Assembly: GCA_947097615.1 (NCBI GenBank)
Contig: CAMURX010000016.1
Location: forward strand, 1-16,596
Length of the DNA stretch: 16,596 nucleotides
Direction of reading: 5' to 3'
Origin: an uncultured Neisseria sp.
Lineage (GTDB): Bacteria > Pseudomonadota > Gammaproteobacteria > Burkholderiales > Neisseriaceae
Shown: piece after piece, positions 1 to 6,661 of the stretch
Layout of the letters: every line of letters starts with the position of its first letter
Position numbering within the stretch: the stretch's first letter is position 1
Translations under genes and position numbers: made by a program
Notes under the pieces: generated by a model
Database searches by the model: none
What the model saw: the letters and a program-made list of their open reading frames with translations, nothing else
Told to the model about the DNA's origin: nothing

Positions 1-90
1 TTTGCTACGATGCGGGTGTAATCCTAGGGTGCGTTCCGAGGCGACTGGCCTGTTTAGTTGCTATGGTACGCTGATTTGAACATACAAAGG

Positions 91-109
91 TGTGTCGCTC
101 CGCGACACA
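91..109. repeat. Palindromic repeat, copy 1
   Basis: TGTGTCGC (91-98) and GCGACACA (102-109) form a perfect 8-bp stem with a 3-base loop, followed by CGCG. It shares its core and right flank with the copies at 171-192 and 13492-13510, so it is a dispersed repeat rather than a single hairpin. Its function is unknown; there is no T run that would make it a terminator. Confidence 0.6.
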
Positions 110-170
110 CGCGTTTCCCAATATTTCAGCAAATTTCGTCGGAAGGCTTCTGCCCAATTTACAAACCGCG

Positions 171-192
171 TGCGTCGCCTGCGGGCGACGCA
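171..192. repeat. Palindromic repeat, copy 2
   Basis: TGCGTCGCC (171-179) pairs perfectly with GGCGACGCA (184-192) around a 4-base loop. The flanks ACCGCG on the left and CCCTAC on the right match copy 3 at 13492-13510 when reverse complemented, giving a family of the form GTAGGGTGYGTCGC, loop, GCGACGCACGCGGT. This is the best-formed copy in the window. Confidence 0.65.
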
Positions 193-208
193 CCCTACTC
201 ACGACACG

Positions 209-252
209 AAAGGCCGTCTGAAAACCAAATTCGGATTTCAGACGGCCTTTTT
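209..252 (+). terminator. Uptake-sequence hairpin terminator
   Basis: Two oppositely oriented uptake sequences form a 15-bp stem (209-223 with 236-250), followed on the plus strand by a T run (248-252). The T run suits a transcript entering from the left edge. On the minus strand, where gltX reads, there is no T run, but the stem may still stop gltX transcripts. Confidence 0.6.
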
Positions 253-381
253 GTATTTGCAGATTAGCGGTTTTCACTCTGTTGAAACTACTCTTTTAAA
301 CGTTGGCCGACGCTGTATTTAAGCGGCAAACTGCGTACGTTGCTGCGTAACACACCCTACATACGGCCTTTTTGCTCTGCA

Positions 382-1776
382 TCAGGCGCGGATGCGGCGC
401 AATACTTCTTCTTTGCCGATGAGTGCCAATACGGCATCGACCGACGGGGTTTTGGCCGTGCCGCACACGGCAAGGCGCAGCGGCATACCGAGTTTGCCCA
501 TTTTGATGCCTTCTTCGTCGCAGAAAGGTTTGAACAGGGCGTGGATGGATTCGGCCGTCCACTCGTTTAGTGCTTCGAGGCGGTCGGCAAAGCGCAGCAT
601 GCGGGCGGGAGCTTCTTCGTCCCAGTGTTTTTGTACGTCGGCTTCGGCGGGCGTTTGTTTTTGGTAGAAATACAGGCATTCGTCGGCGAGCGTGTTCAAA
701 TCTTGGGCGCGGTCTTTGACGAGGGCAAGTACGTCTTCCAGATTCGGCGCGGCGGTGTCGGCGATGCCGCGTATGGCCAAACGCTCTTTCAAAAGCGCGG
801 CCAGTTTGCCGTTAGGCGTGATTTTGATGTGTTCGCCGTTGATCCAATAGAGTTTTTTCAAATCCATGCGGCTGGGCGAAGCGGATACGTCTTTCAGGTC
901 AAACCATTCGACAAACTGCTGCATGGTGAAAAATTCGTCGTCGCCGTGCGCCCAACCGAGCCGCGCGAGGTAGTTGAGCATGGCTTCGGGCAGGATGCCC
1001 ATGGCGTCAAACTCGGTAATCGCTACGGTGTCGCCGCTGCGTTTGGAGATTTTGCGGCCTTGTTCGTTGAGTATCATCGGCAGGTGGCCGTATTCGGGCA
1101 GCGTGGCGCCGACGGCTTTTAAGATGTTGATTTGCTTGGGCGTGTTGTTGACGTGGTCGTCGCCGCGTATCACATGGGTGATGCCCATGTCGAAGTCATC
1201 CACCACCACGCAGAAGTTGTAAGTGGGCGTGCCGTCGGCGCGGGCGATGATGAGGTCGTCGAGCGCTTCGTTGGGAATGGTGATGTCGCCTTTGACCAAG
1301 TCGCGCCAATGGGTTGCGCCCTCCAGCGGCATTTTGAAGCGCACAACAGGCTCGCGGCCTTCGGGTATCGGCGGCAATACTTTGCCTTCTTCCGGCCGCC
1401 AGCGGCGGTCGTAAGTGGCCGTGCCTTCTTTTTCGGCTTTTTCGCGCATGGCTTCGAGTTCTTCTTTGCTGCAATAGCAGTGGTAGGCGCAGCCTTGTTC
1501 GAGCAGCTGGGCGATGACTTCTTTGTAGCGGTCGAAACGGCGGGTTTGGTACACGACGTTATCGGCGTTGTCGTAGTTGAGGCCGACCCAGTTCATGCCG
1601 TCGAGAATGATGTTGACGGATTCGGCGGTGGAGCGGGCGAGGTCGGTGTCTTCGATGCGCAGTAGAAATTCGCCTTTGTGGTGGCGGGCAAACGCCCATG
1701 AAAACAGGGCGGTGCGTACGCCGCCGATGTGCAAATAGCCGGTGGGGCTGGGGGCAAAACGGGTTTTGACGGTCAT
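382..1776 (-). CDS. gltX: Glutamyl-tRNA synthetase
   Basis: This 464-residue class I aminoacyl-tRNA synthetase charges tRNA(Glu) with glutamate in the cytosol. The N-terminal signature RFAPSPTGYLHIGG (6-19) contains the HIGH-type motif, and KISKR (242-246) is the KMSKS-type motif. The length is normal for a bacterial GluRS. The ATG at 1776 has GGAG about 9 bases upstream. In the zinc-binding insert, C100 and C102 are present (CYC). The second half of the site reads YDRRWR, with tryptophan at 126 where the E. coli enzyme has its third cysteine, so the zinc is probably not held as in E. coli. It lies 105 bases downstream of the alkyltransferase gene with three uptake sequences between, so it may be transcribed separately. 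The identification is firm. Whether the enzyme also charges tRNA(Gln) cannot be told from the sequence. Confidence 0.97.
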   Translation of the reverse strand: MTVKTRFAPSPTGYLHIGGVRTALFSWAFARHHKGEFLLRIEDTDLARSTAESVNIILDGMNWVGLNYDNADNVVYQTRRFDRYKEVIAQLLEQGCAYHCYCSKEELEAMREKAEKEGTATYDRRWRPEEGKVLPPIPEGREPVVRFKMPLEGATHWRDLVKGDITIPNEALDDLIIARADGTPTYNFCVVVDDFDMGITHVIRGDDHVNNTPKQINILKAVGATLPEYGHLPMILNEQGRKISKRSGDTVAITEFDAMGILPEAMLNYLARLGWAHGDDEFFTMQQFVEWFDLKDVSASPSRMDLKKLYWINGEHIKITPNGKLAALLKERLAIRGIADTAAPNLEDVLALVKDRAQDLNTLADECLYFYQKQTPAEADVQKHWDEEAPARMLRFADRLEALNEWTAESIHALFKPFCDEEGIKMGKLGMPLRLAVCGTAKTPSVDAVLALIGKEEVLRRIRA

Positions 1777-1843
1777 GATGTCTCCGATGATGGGGAATGG
1801 ATTGGGTGTTTCAGACGGCCTTTTAGCTCGGAATACCGCATGG

Positions 1844-1882
1844 AGGCCGTCTGAAAGGCAAAAACGGCTTTTCAGACGGCCT
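1844..1882 (-). terminator. Inverted uptake-sequence pair after the alkyltransferase gene
   Basis: AGGCCGTCTGAA (1844-1855) and its reverse complement (1871-1882) can form a stem of at least 12 bp. The TGA stop of the alkyltransferase gene overlaps the right arm. No T run follows on the minus strand, so termination is likely but not certain. A third uptake sequence at 1810-1821 could pair with the middle copy instead. Confidence 0.45.
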
Positions 1883-2430
1883 CAAAATAAGGATGCGTTG
1901 CCGCTTTCCAAGTTCAGCAGTGCCTGCTTGCGCGGCAGGCCGCCCGCGTAGCCGGTGAGCCTGCCGCTGCTGCCGATGACGCGATGGCAGGGAACGATAA
2001 TGGAAATTTTGTTGGCGCCGTTGGCGGCGGCAACGGCGCGGACGGCTTTTGCATTGCCGAAGATTTCCGCCTGCGCTTTGTAGCTGCGGGTTTGGCCGTA
2101 GGGAATGTCGAGCAGGATGTGCCAAACCTGTTTTTGAAACGGCGTGCCAACCAAATCAAGCGGCAGGTCAAACTGCTGCCGCGAACCGGCGAAATATTCG
2201 TCCAACTGGCGGCGCAAGGCGGTTGCGGCTTCGTTTTCTACGGCAGTAATAGCGGACGGGCGGTAATGTGCGTTTAGGGCGCGCAATTCCCTGTCCAGCG
2301 TTTTTTGGTCGGCGAATTCGAGCAGGCACAGGCCATGCGGCGAAAAGACGGCAGCCATTTCGCCCAGCGGCGTGTCGATTTCCACGCGGTTGAGCGTGAT
2401 GCCGTGTGCGGCGTAATCGGTTTCAGCCAT
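1882..2430 (-). CDS. ogt: Methylated-DNA--protein-cysteine S-methyltransferase (Ogt/MGMT type)
   Basis: This 182-residue DNA repair protein takes the alkyl group from O6-alkylguanine onto its own active-site cysteine, a one-use reaction. The active-site motif VPCHRVIG is at 146-153 with acceptor Cys148. Upstream is the helix-turn-helix-like segment with the likely arginine finger (KAVRAVAAANG, Arg131). The C-terminal GYAGGLPRKQALLNLE matches the family end. There is no Ada-type N-terminal metal domain, so it is the stand-alone form. I chose the ATG at 2430 because it follows GGAG and overlaps the end of the yigZ gene by 8 bases (ATGGCTGA), which suggests translational coupling. A longer reading starting at 2508 would add 26 residues that merely read through the yigZ gene. 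The symbol ogt follows the E. coli stand-alone enzyme. Confidence 0.93.
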   Translation of the reverse strand: MAETDYAAHGITLNRVEIDTPLGEMAAVFSPHGLCLLEFADQKTLDRELRALNAHYRPSAITAVENEAATALRRQLDEYFAGSRQQFDLPLDLVGTPFQKQVWHILLDIPYGQTRSYKAQAEIFGNAKAVRAVAAANGANKISIIVPCHRVIGSSGRLTGYAGGLPRKQALLNLESGNASLF

Positions 2431-3052
2431 TTTCTTGTTCTCCGCTTTGTCCGTCGGTGTCGATTTCCATCTGCCGCGTTTGCCGCCAAGCGGACAAGCA
2501 GCTTTCATAGGCCGCCAACGGCACGCGCACGGTGAGGCGGCAGTCGAGCTGCAAATCCTGCGCGACGATTTCGGCCTGATGTTGTTTGGCGATGCGTACG
2601 GCGTCGTTCAAATGCGGGTAGCCGCAGCGCAGAAAAACAGTTTTTTCAATATTTTTTTCAATAACCTCCGCCGCTTTCAGGGCTTCGGCGGCCGCGGTTT
2701 TGTAGGCATGAATCAGGCCGGGCACGCCGAGCAGGGTGCCGCCGAAATAGCGCACGACGATAATCAGCGTGTCGGTTACGGCAAAGGAGTCGATTTGGCC
2801 GAGTATCGGTCGGCCGGCACTGCCCGACGGTTCGCCGTCGTCGTTGGCACGAAATTGCAGGCCGTCCGTACCCAAGCGGTAGGCATAGCACCAATGCCGC
2901 GCTTTGTGGTGCGCCTGCCGCTGCCGTTCGACATGGTTTTTCACATCTTCCGCGCTGCGCACGGGATAGGCATAGGCGATGAAGCGGCTGCCTTTGTCTT
3001 TGAACTCGGCTTCGACGGGTGCGGCAAGGGTGTGATAGGTGGCGGGAGACAT
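2423..3052 (-). CDS. yigZ: YigZ/IMPACT family protein (UPF0029)
   Basis: This 209-residue protein belongs to the YigZ/YvyE/IMPACT family. The N-terminal domain carries the family blocks ANDDGEPSGSAGRPIL and VVRYFGGTLLGVPGL, and the C-terminal part has the RNase PH-like/EF-G-IV-like fold known from E. coli YigZ. Its biochemical role in bacteria is not settled; eukaryotic IMPACT regulates the kinase GCN2. I chose the ATG at 3052 because the extra 19 residues of the longer reading (from 3109) would be encoded partly by an uptake sequence (3056-3067). No strong Shine-Dalgarno sequence is visible for either start. It overlaps the alkyltransferase start by 8 bases, so the two are probably one transcript. 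Confidence 0.9.
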   Translation of the reverse strand: MSPATYHTLAAPVEAEFKDKGSRFIAYAYPVRSAEDVKNHVERQRQAHHKARHWCYAYRLGTDGLQFRANDDGEPSGSAGRPILGQIDSFAVTDTLIIVVRYFGGTLLGVPGLIHAYKTAAAEALKAAEVIEKNIEKTVFLRCGYPHLNDAVRIAKQHQAEIVAQDLQLDCRLTVRVPLAAYESCLSAWRQTRQMEIDTDGQSGEQENG

Positions 3053-3115
3053 GGTTTCAGACGGCCTTATAAAGCGGACGGATTGTTGCCGGAATAAGCC
3101 TGCCAACAATCCGAG

Positions 3116-3153
3116 AGGCCGTCTGAAAGCCGGAAAACGTTTTCAGACGGCCT
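3116..3153 (-). terminator. Inverted uptake-sequence pair after etfA
   Basis: AGGCCGTCTGAA (3116-3127) and its reverse complement (3142-3153) form a 12-bp or longer stem with a loop of about 14 bases, just past the etfA stop at 3178. No clear T run follows on the minus strand. It is the usual Neisseria arrangement of paired uptake sequences at a gene end. Confidence 0.5.
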
Positions 3154-3177
3154 CGAAATGCCGGATATGCGGATAAA

Positions 3178-4110
3178 TCAGGCTTTCAGCGCGGCGGTCA
3201 GTTCGGGGACGATTTCAAACAAATCGCCGACGATGCCGTAATCGGCGACATTGAAAATCGCTGCTTCAGGGTCTTTATTGACGGCAACCACAATTTTGCT
3301 GTCCTGCATACCGGCAACGTGTTGGATTGCGCCGGAAATGCCGACGGCAATGTAAAGCTCCGGCGCGACGACTTTGCCGGTCTGCCCCACCTGGTAATCG
3401 TTCGGCGCATATTCGGCATCCACCGCCGCACGTGATGCGCCGACGGCCGCGCCCAAGGTGTCGGCCAGCGGCAGAATCAGCGCATCAAAGTTTTCCTTGC
3501 TGCCCAAGCCCTTGCCGCCGGACACCACAACCTTGGCCTGCGTCAGCTCGGGGCGTTCCAGCTGCGGCAGTTCGCGGCCAATAAAACGGCTCAGGTTTTG
3601 CGCGGGTGTGGCAGGCACTGCGGCAATTTGCGCGTTGCCACCGCTGCCTGCGGCTTCAAAGGCAGTAGCGCGGAAGGTCAGCACTAATTTGGCTTCTGTG
3701 CATTTTAAGGTTACCAGCGCGTTACCCGCATAAATCGGGCGGACGAAGGTATCGGCGTCGACGATTTCTACCAAGTCGGAAACCTGCGGACAATCGAGCA
3801 ACGCGGCGATGCGCGGCATCAGGTTTTTACCGAAGGCGTCGGCAGCGGCGGTGAGGTAGCGGTATCCCGCAGCCAGCGATACGGCCAGCGGCGCCAGTTC
3901 TTCGGCCAAGCCGTCGGCGTAATGCGGCGCATCGGCGGTCAGCACTTTGTTCACGCCATCGAGCCGTGCGGCCTGCACGGCAATGTTTTCCACGCCGCTG
4001 CCGGCAACCAGCAGATGCACTTCGCCGAGTTTGGCGGCGGCGGTAACGGCGTGCAGCGTGGCGGGATTTAGGGTTTGGCCGTCGTGTTCGGCAATCACTA
4101 AAACGTTCAT
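3178..4110 (-). CDS. etfA: Electron transfer flavoprotein, alpha subunit
   Basis: This 310-residue FAD-binding subunit of the soluble heterodimer passes electrons from acyl-CoA and other dehydrogenases to ETF:ubiquinone oxidoreductase. The C-terminal FAD domain shows the family signature from LYIAVGISGAIQHVAGM through AVNKDPEAAIF to VADYGIVGDL, and upstream lies VVSGGKGLGSKENF. The N-terminal MNVLVIAEHDG is the usual start of the alpha/beta domain. The ATG at 4110 is preceded by a strong AGGAGG with about 6 bases of spacing, so the five extra residues of the reading from 4125 are not part of the protein. The stop of etfB lies 11 bases upstream, so the subunits are cotranscribed in the order etfB-etfA. 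Confidence 0.97.
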   Translation of the reverse strand: MNVLVIAEHDGQTLNPATLHAVTAAAKLGEVHLLVAGSGVENIAVQAARLDGVNKVLTADAPHYADGLAEELAPLAVSLAAGYRYLTAAADAFGKNLMPRIAALLDCPQVSDLVEIVDADTFVRPIYAGNALVTLKCTEAKLVLTFRATAFEAAGSGGNAQIAAVPATPAQNLSRFIGRELPQLERPELTQAKVVVSGGKGLGSKENFDALILPLADTLGAAVGASRAAVDAEYAPNDYQVGQTGKVVAPELYIAVGISGAIQHVAGMQDSKIVVAVNKDPEAAIFNVADYGIVGDLFEIVPELTAALKA

Positions 4111-4121
4111 CTTTATCCTCC

Positions 4122-4868
4122 TCAAACCGCTTTGGCGGCTTTCAGTTTTTCCACCAATTCGGCAACGCTGCCGACTTTTTCGCCCGCCTGCCGCGCTTTC
4201 GGCTCGGCATAGCGCACGGCCTGCAAACGCAAAGCGGTGGACACGCCCAATTCTTCCGGCGTAGTTTTTTCCAGCGGTTTTTTCTTGGCCTGCATAATCT
4301 GCGGCAGTTTGACGTAGCGCGGCTCGTTCAGGCGCAGGTCGGCACTGATAACGGCGGGCAGCTTCAGGGCAACGGTTTCCAAACCGCCGTCAATTTCGCG
4401 GGTAACAAGAGCTTCATTGCCCTCGATAAGCACTTTTCCGGCAAACGTGCCCTGCGGCGCGTTCAACAGCGCGGCGAGCATTTGCGCGGTTTGGTTGGCA
4501 TCGTCGTCGATGGCCTGTTTGCCCAGCAGCAGGATTTGCGGCTGCTCTTTATCCGCCACCGCTTTCAGCAGCTTTGTCACTGCCAGCGGCTCCAAAGCGG
4601 CCTCGGTTTCAACATGGACGGCGCGGTCGGCACCCATTGCCAAAGCGGTGCGCAGGGTCTCTTCGCATTTTTTGCTGCCCAGCGACACGGCGACAATTTC
4701 GCCGATTTTGCCCGCTTCTTTCAGGCGGACGGCTTCTTCCACGGCGATTTCGTCAAACGGGTTCATCGACATTTTCACATTATCGATGTCCACATCCGAT
4801 CCGTCGCTTTTCACACGGACTTTGACGTTGTAGTCCACCACCCGTTTTACCGCAACCAATGCTTTCAT
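4122..4868 (-). CDS. etfB: Electron transfer flavoprotein, beta subunit
   Basis: This 248-residue AMP-binding beta subunit is the partner of EtfA. The recognition loop that contacts dehydrogenases is clear near the C-terminal third as [20 protein letters not shown]. The N-terminus [20 protein letters not shown] is typical. The ATG at 4868 follows GGGAGAGG with good spacing and overlaps the waaC stop (ATGA), so translation may be coupled to waaC. A longer reading to 5093 is only waaC sequence in another frame. The length matches the family. Coupling a lipooligosaccharide gene to a redox pair is an unusual pairing of functions; by recollection the same order exists in N. meningitidis. Confidence 0.97.
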   Translation of the reverse strand: MKALVAVKRVVDYNVKVRVKSDGSDVDIDNVKMSMNPFDEIAVEEAVRLKEAGKIGEIVAVSLGSKKCEETLRTALAMGADRAVHVETEAALEPLAVTKLLKAVADKEQPQILLLGKQAIDDDANQTAQMLAALLNAPQGTFAGKVLIEGNEALVTREIDGGLETVALKLPAVISADLRLNEPRYVKLPQIMQAKKKPLEKTTPEELGVSTALRLQAVRYAEPKARQAGEKVGSVAELVEKLKAAKAV

Positions 4869-5854
4869 TTTTCCTCTCCCTGGCAGCCTGTCTGCTGCGC
4901 CGCCATACATTCCAACAATAAACGATAAACTTCTTCTGTCTCCGGCATTTGGCCGACGCCGCCGATATTGCGCGCTTTGGCTGACTGTTGAACACCGGTT
5001 TTCTGCGGGTCGGTGTCGGTATAAATGCCGACCAGAGGCTTGTCCAACGCGTTGGCCAGATGCAGCAGGCCGGTATCCACACCCGCCACGCATTGCGCAC
5101 CGTCGAGCAGTGCGGCCGCCTGCAATAAATTCATTTTTTCACACACTCGGACATAAGGCAGGCCGTCGGCCAATTCCTGCGCCCGCGCTAATTCCTGCGC
5201 ATTGCCCCACGGCAGATAAACGGTATAACCGCCCAATTCGTGCAGCTTCGCCATCAGTTCGCGCCAATTTTCCTGCCGCCATAATTTGCTGTCGCGGCTG
5301 GTGGCATGAAGGACAACGCAATAAGGATGGTTCGGATTCGACAAACGGATATTTTCCGGCACAAGCGCGCCGAAAGACATTTCAGACGGCATCTCATAAG
5401 CGAAGGCTTGGGCAAACAACAAGCGGTTGCGCAATACGGCATCCTGCCCTTTTTGCACGAAAAAAGTCTGCGTATAAAAAAATGCCGCCAAACCCTCGCG
5501 CGCACTGCGCTTATCCAAACCTTTAACCGGAACGCCCGCCATTCTCGCAGGCAGGGCGCTTTTCAACAAACCCTGGCTGTCTAATACAAAATCAAACCGC
5601 TCCTGCCGCAAACTACTTTTCAGACGGCCTATCGCCTGCCAAGTCGCCCGTTTTGCCAATTCTTTACGCCACCGCCGCCAGCTCAAAATGTGGACTTTGC
5701 GTACAAAGGGATGCAGGCGGGCAATATCGGCAAATCCTTCCTCACAAAGCCAATGCAGCTCGACATCGGGGCGCACGCGTGCCAAATCGCTAACGGCGGG
5801 CAGGGTGTGTATCAAATCGCCCATGCTCGACAGGCGCACCAGTAGGACTTTCAT
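4865..5854 (-). CDS. waaC: Lipooligosaccharide heptosyltransferase I
   Basis: This 329-residue GT9-family glycosyltransferase adds the first L-glycero-D-manno-heptose from its ADP-heptose donor to Kdo of the lipid A inner core, on the cytoplasmic face of the inner membrane. The N-terminal [14 protein letters not shown] carries the conserved aspartate, here Asp13 as in E. coli WaaC. The C-terminal nucleotide-binding segment [19 protein letters not shown] is also conserved. The ATG at 5854 lacks a clear Shine-Dalgarno sequence. Its end overlaps the etfB start by 4 bases. Two in-frame uptake sequences occur: the usual AG form at 5619-5630 (read as GRLK) and one AT form at 5381-5392 (read as MPSE). 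A parS site lies 51 bases upstream. Confidence 0.95.
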   Translation of the reverse strand: MKVLLVRLSSMGDLIHTLPAVSDLARVRPDVELHWLCEEGFADIARLHPFVRKVHILSWRRWRKELAKRATWQAIGRLKSSLRQERFDFVLDSQGLLKSALPARMAGVPVKGLDKRSAREGLAAFFYTQTFFVQKGQDAVLRNRLLFAQAFAYEMPSEMSFGALVPENIRLSNPNHPYCVVLHATSRDSKLWRQENWRELMAKLHELGGYTVYLPWGNAQELARAQELADGLPYVRVCEKMNLLQAAALLDGAQCVAGVDTGLLHLANALDKPLVGIYTDTDPQKTGVQQSAKARNIGGVGQMPETEEVYRLLLECMAAQQTGCQGEEK

Positions 5855-5890
5855 GGATTTTCAGGAATCTGCTCGCAAGGCAGTTTTGCA

Positions 5891-5920
5891 TGTTTCACAT
5901 TACATGTTTCACGTGAAACA
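5891..5920. other. parS: parS centromere site with adjacent degenerate half-site
   Basis: Positions 5905-5920 read TGTTTCACGTGAAACA, a perfect 16-bp palindrome identical to the bacterial consensus parS bound by ParB. Just upstream, 5891-5900 reads TGTTTCACAT, matching the first 8 bases of the site. ParB binds parS and spreads to build the partition complex; chromosomal parS sites usually lie near the replication origin. The site is intergenic between waaC and the nicotinamidase gene. No parA or parB gene is in the window. The sequence match is direct; the function is inferred. Confidence 0.88.
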
Positions 5921-5923
5921 CAA

Positions 5924-6562
5924 TTAATTATTTGATTTTAAATATTGTTTTATTTTTTCGGCGTTCGGCAGCAATAATGCGCCCGCCGCCTGCATTTCCT
6001 GCCGCGCCTGTGCGACGGTTTCTTCGGCAATGCCGCGGCAGGCTGCTTCGTTGACGATAACCTGCCAGTCTCCGCCACGACACAGTTGCAGCACGGTATG
6101 TTTGACGCAGTAGTCGGTGGCCAGTCCGCCCACCAAAACAAAACGGGCATTTTGCGCATGCAGCCATTCGATCAGGCCGGTGCTCAACCGTTCTTCGATG
6201 TCGTGATAACACGCTCCGTAGGGGTGCAGCTCGGGATCGACGCCCTTCCATACGCAGAAATTGTAGCCGTCCAAAGCGGGCAGGCCGTCGAGCAGGGCGT
6301 AACCTTCGCTGCCGATTACGGCGTGGGCAACCCAAGTCAAATCCGCGTTTTTCAAACCGGTCGGCTGCAACATATCCACAGGATTATCCACAAGCCATTT
6401 TGCCTGCGGGCTGTGTGCGTCTTTGGTCATTACCCGCAGATCCGCCAAGGCCGCCTGTGCGTTCAATTCCGCTGCGATGGCGTCGCCGCCTGCGACAGGA
6501 AGCTCCGCCGGACAAAGCGGGGTAAAGGTTTTCTGCGCATCGACGTCTATCGAAATAATCAC
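5924..6562 (-). CDS. pncA: Nicotinamidase (isochorismatase-family hydrolase)
   Basis: The protein has 212 residues from the GTG at 6562. It probably deamidates nicotinamide to nicotinate for NAD salvage. Counting from that start, the catalytic triad is visible as Asp8 (DVDAQKTF), Lys106 (VWKGVDPE) and Cys152 (GLATDYCVKH), and the metal site as Asp48 and His50 (MTKDAHSP) with His80 as a likely third ligand. I prefer the GTG start because a near-perfect AAGGAGG lies 5 bases before it. The in-frame ATG at 6580 would put this site inside the coding region and lacks its own. A TATAAT at 6597-6602 on the minus strand supports a short leader. Pyrazinamidase activity is expected of the family. The gene contains two DnaA-box-like sequences. 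Confidence 0.9.
   Translation of the reverse strand: MIISIDVDAQKTFTPLCPAELPVAGGDAIAAELNAQAALADLRVMTKDAHSPQAKWLVDNPVDMLQPTGLKNADLTWVAHAVIGSEGYALLDGLPALDGYNFCVWKGVDPELHPYGACYHDIEERLSTGLIEWLHAQNARFVLVGGLATDYCVKHTVLQLCRGGDWQVIVNEAACRGIAEETVAQARQEMQAAGALLLPNAEKIKQYLKSNN
6372..6392 (+). promoter_or_regulatory. Two tandem DnaA boxes inside pncA
   Basis: 6384-6392 is TTATCCACA, the perfect consensus DnaA box. 6372-6380 is ATATCCACA, one mismatch away. Both have the same orientation, 12 bases start to start. They sit inside the nicotinamidase coding region, so codon choice is a possible alternative explanation for one of them. See the origin findings. Confidence 0.6.
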
Positions 6563-6596
6563 GGCGTCCTCCTTTGGCATTCACAAACAGGGCGGC

Positions 6597-6602
6597 ATTA
6601 TA
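6597..6602 (-). promoter_or_regulatory. -10 element for pncA
   Basis: On the minus strand this reads TATAAT, 34 bases before the preferred GTG start of pncA. No convincing -35 hexamer lies at the normal distance. A start site near 6590 would give a leader of about 28 bases holding the AAGGAGG ribosome binding site. Confidence 0.45.
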
Positions 6603-6622
6603 GCAAAACCGCCCCTGCCCCG

Positions 6623-6631
6623 TGCTACAAT
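6623..6631 (+). promoter_or_regulatory. Extended -10 promoter for trmO
   Basis: TGCTACAAT is an extended -10 (TG-n-TACAAT) 30 bases before the trmO ATG. No good -35 is present, which extended -10 promoters can tolerate. The same nine bases occur upstream of mutS on the minus strand (16379-16387). Confidence 0.45.
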
Positions 6632-6652
6632 CCGCACAACTTTTCAACACAG

Positions 6653-6661
6653 TTATCCACA
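6653..6661 (+). promoter_or_regulatory. Perfect DnaA box abutting the trmO start codon
   Basis: TTATCCACA, the consensus DnaA box, ends directly before the trmO ATG at 6662 and lies about 15 bases downstream of the predicted transcription start. It occupies the place where a ribosome binding site would be, and none is seen. It could be part of an origin cluster, a DnaA-controlled operator, or chance. Confidence 0.65.

Larger units (their letters stand above)
1..381. other. Intergenic region downstream of gltX, no gene
   Basis: I see no credible gene here. Translations in this stretch run through palindromic repeats and uptake sequences and lack a ribosome binding site. It holds two copies of a palindromic repeat (91-109 and 171-192), a degenerate copy near 26-45, an uptake-sequence hairpin (209-252), and a short piece ending in ACACACCCTAC near 345-360 that resembles one end of the palindromic repeat. 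Confidence 0.7.

Noticed and set aside
5..277. A 90-residue minus-strand reading at the left edge
   Set aside because: It is made of translated uptake sequences (KGRLK, FQTAF) and palindromic repeats; no ribosome binding site.
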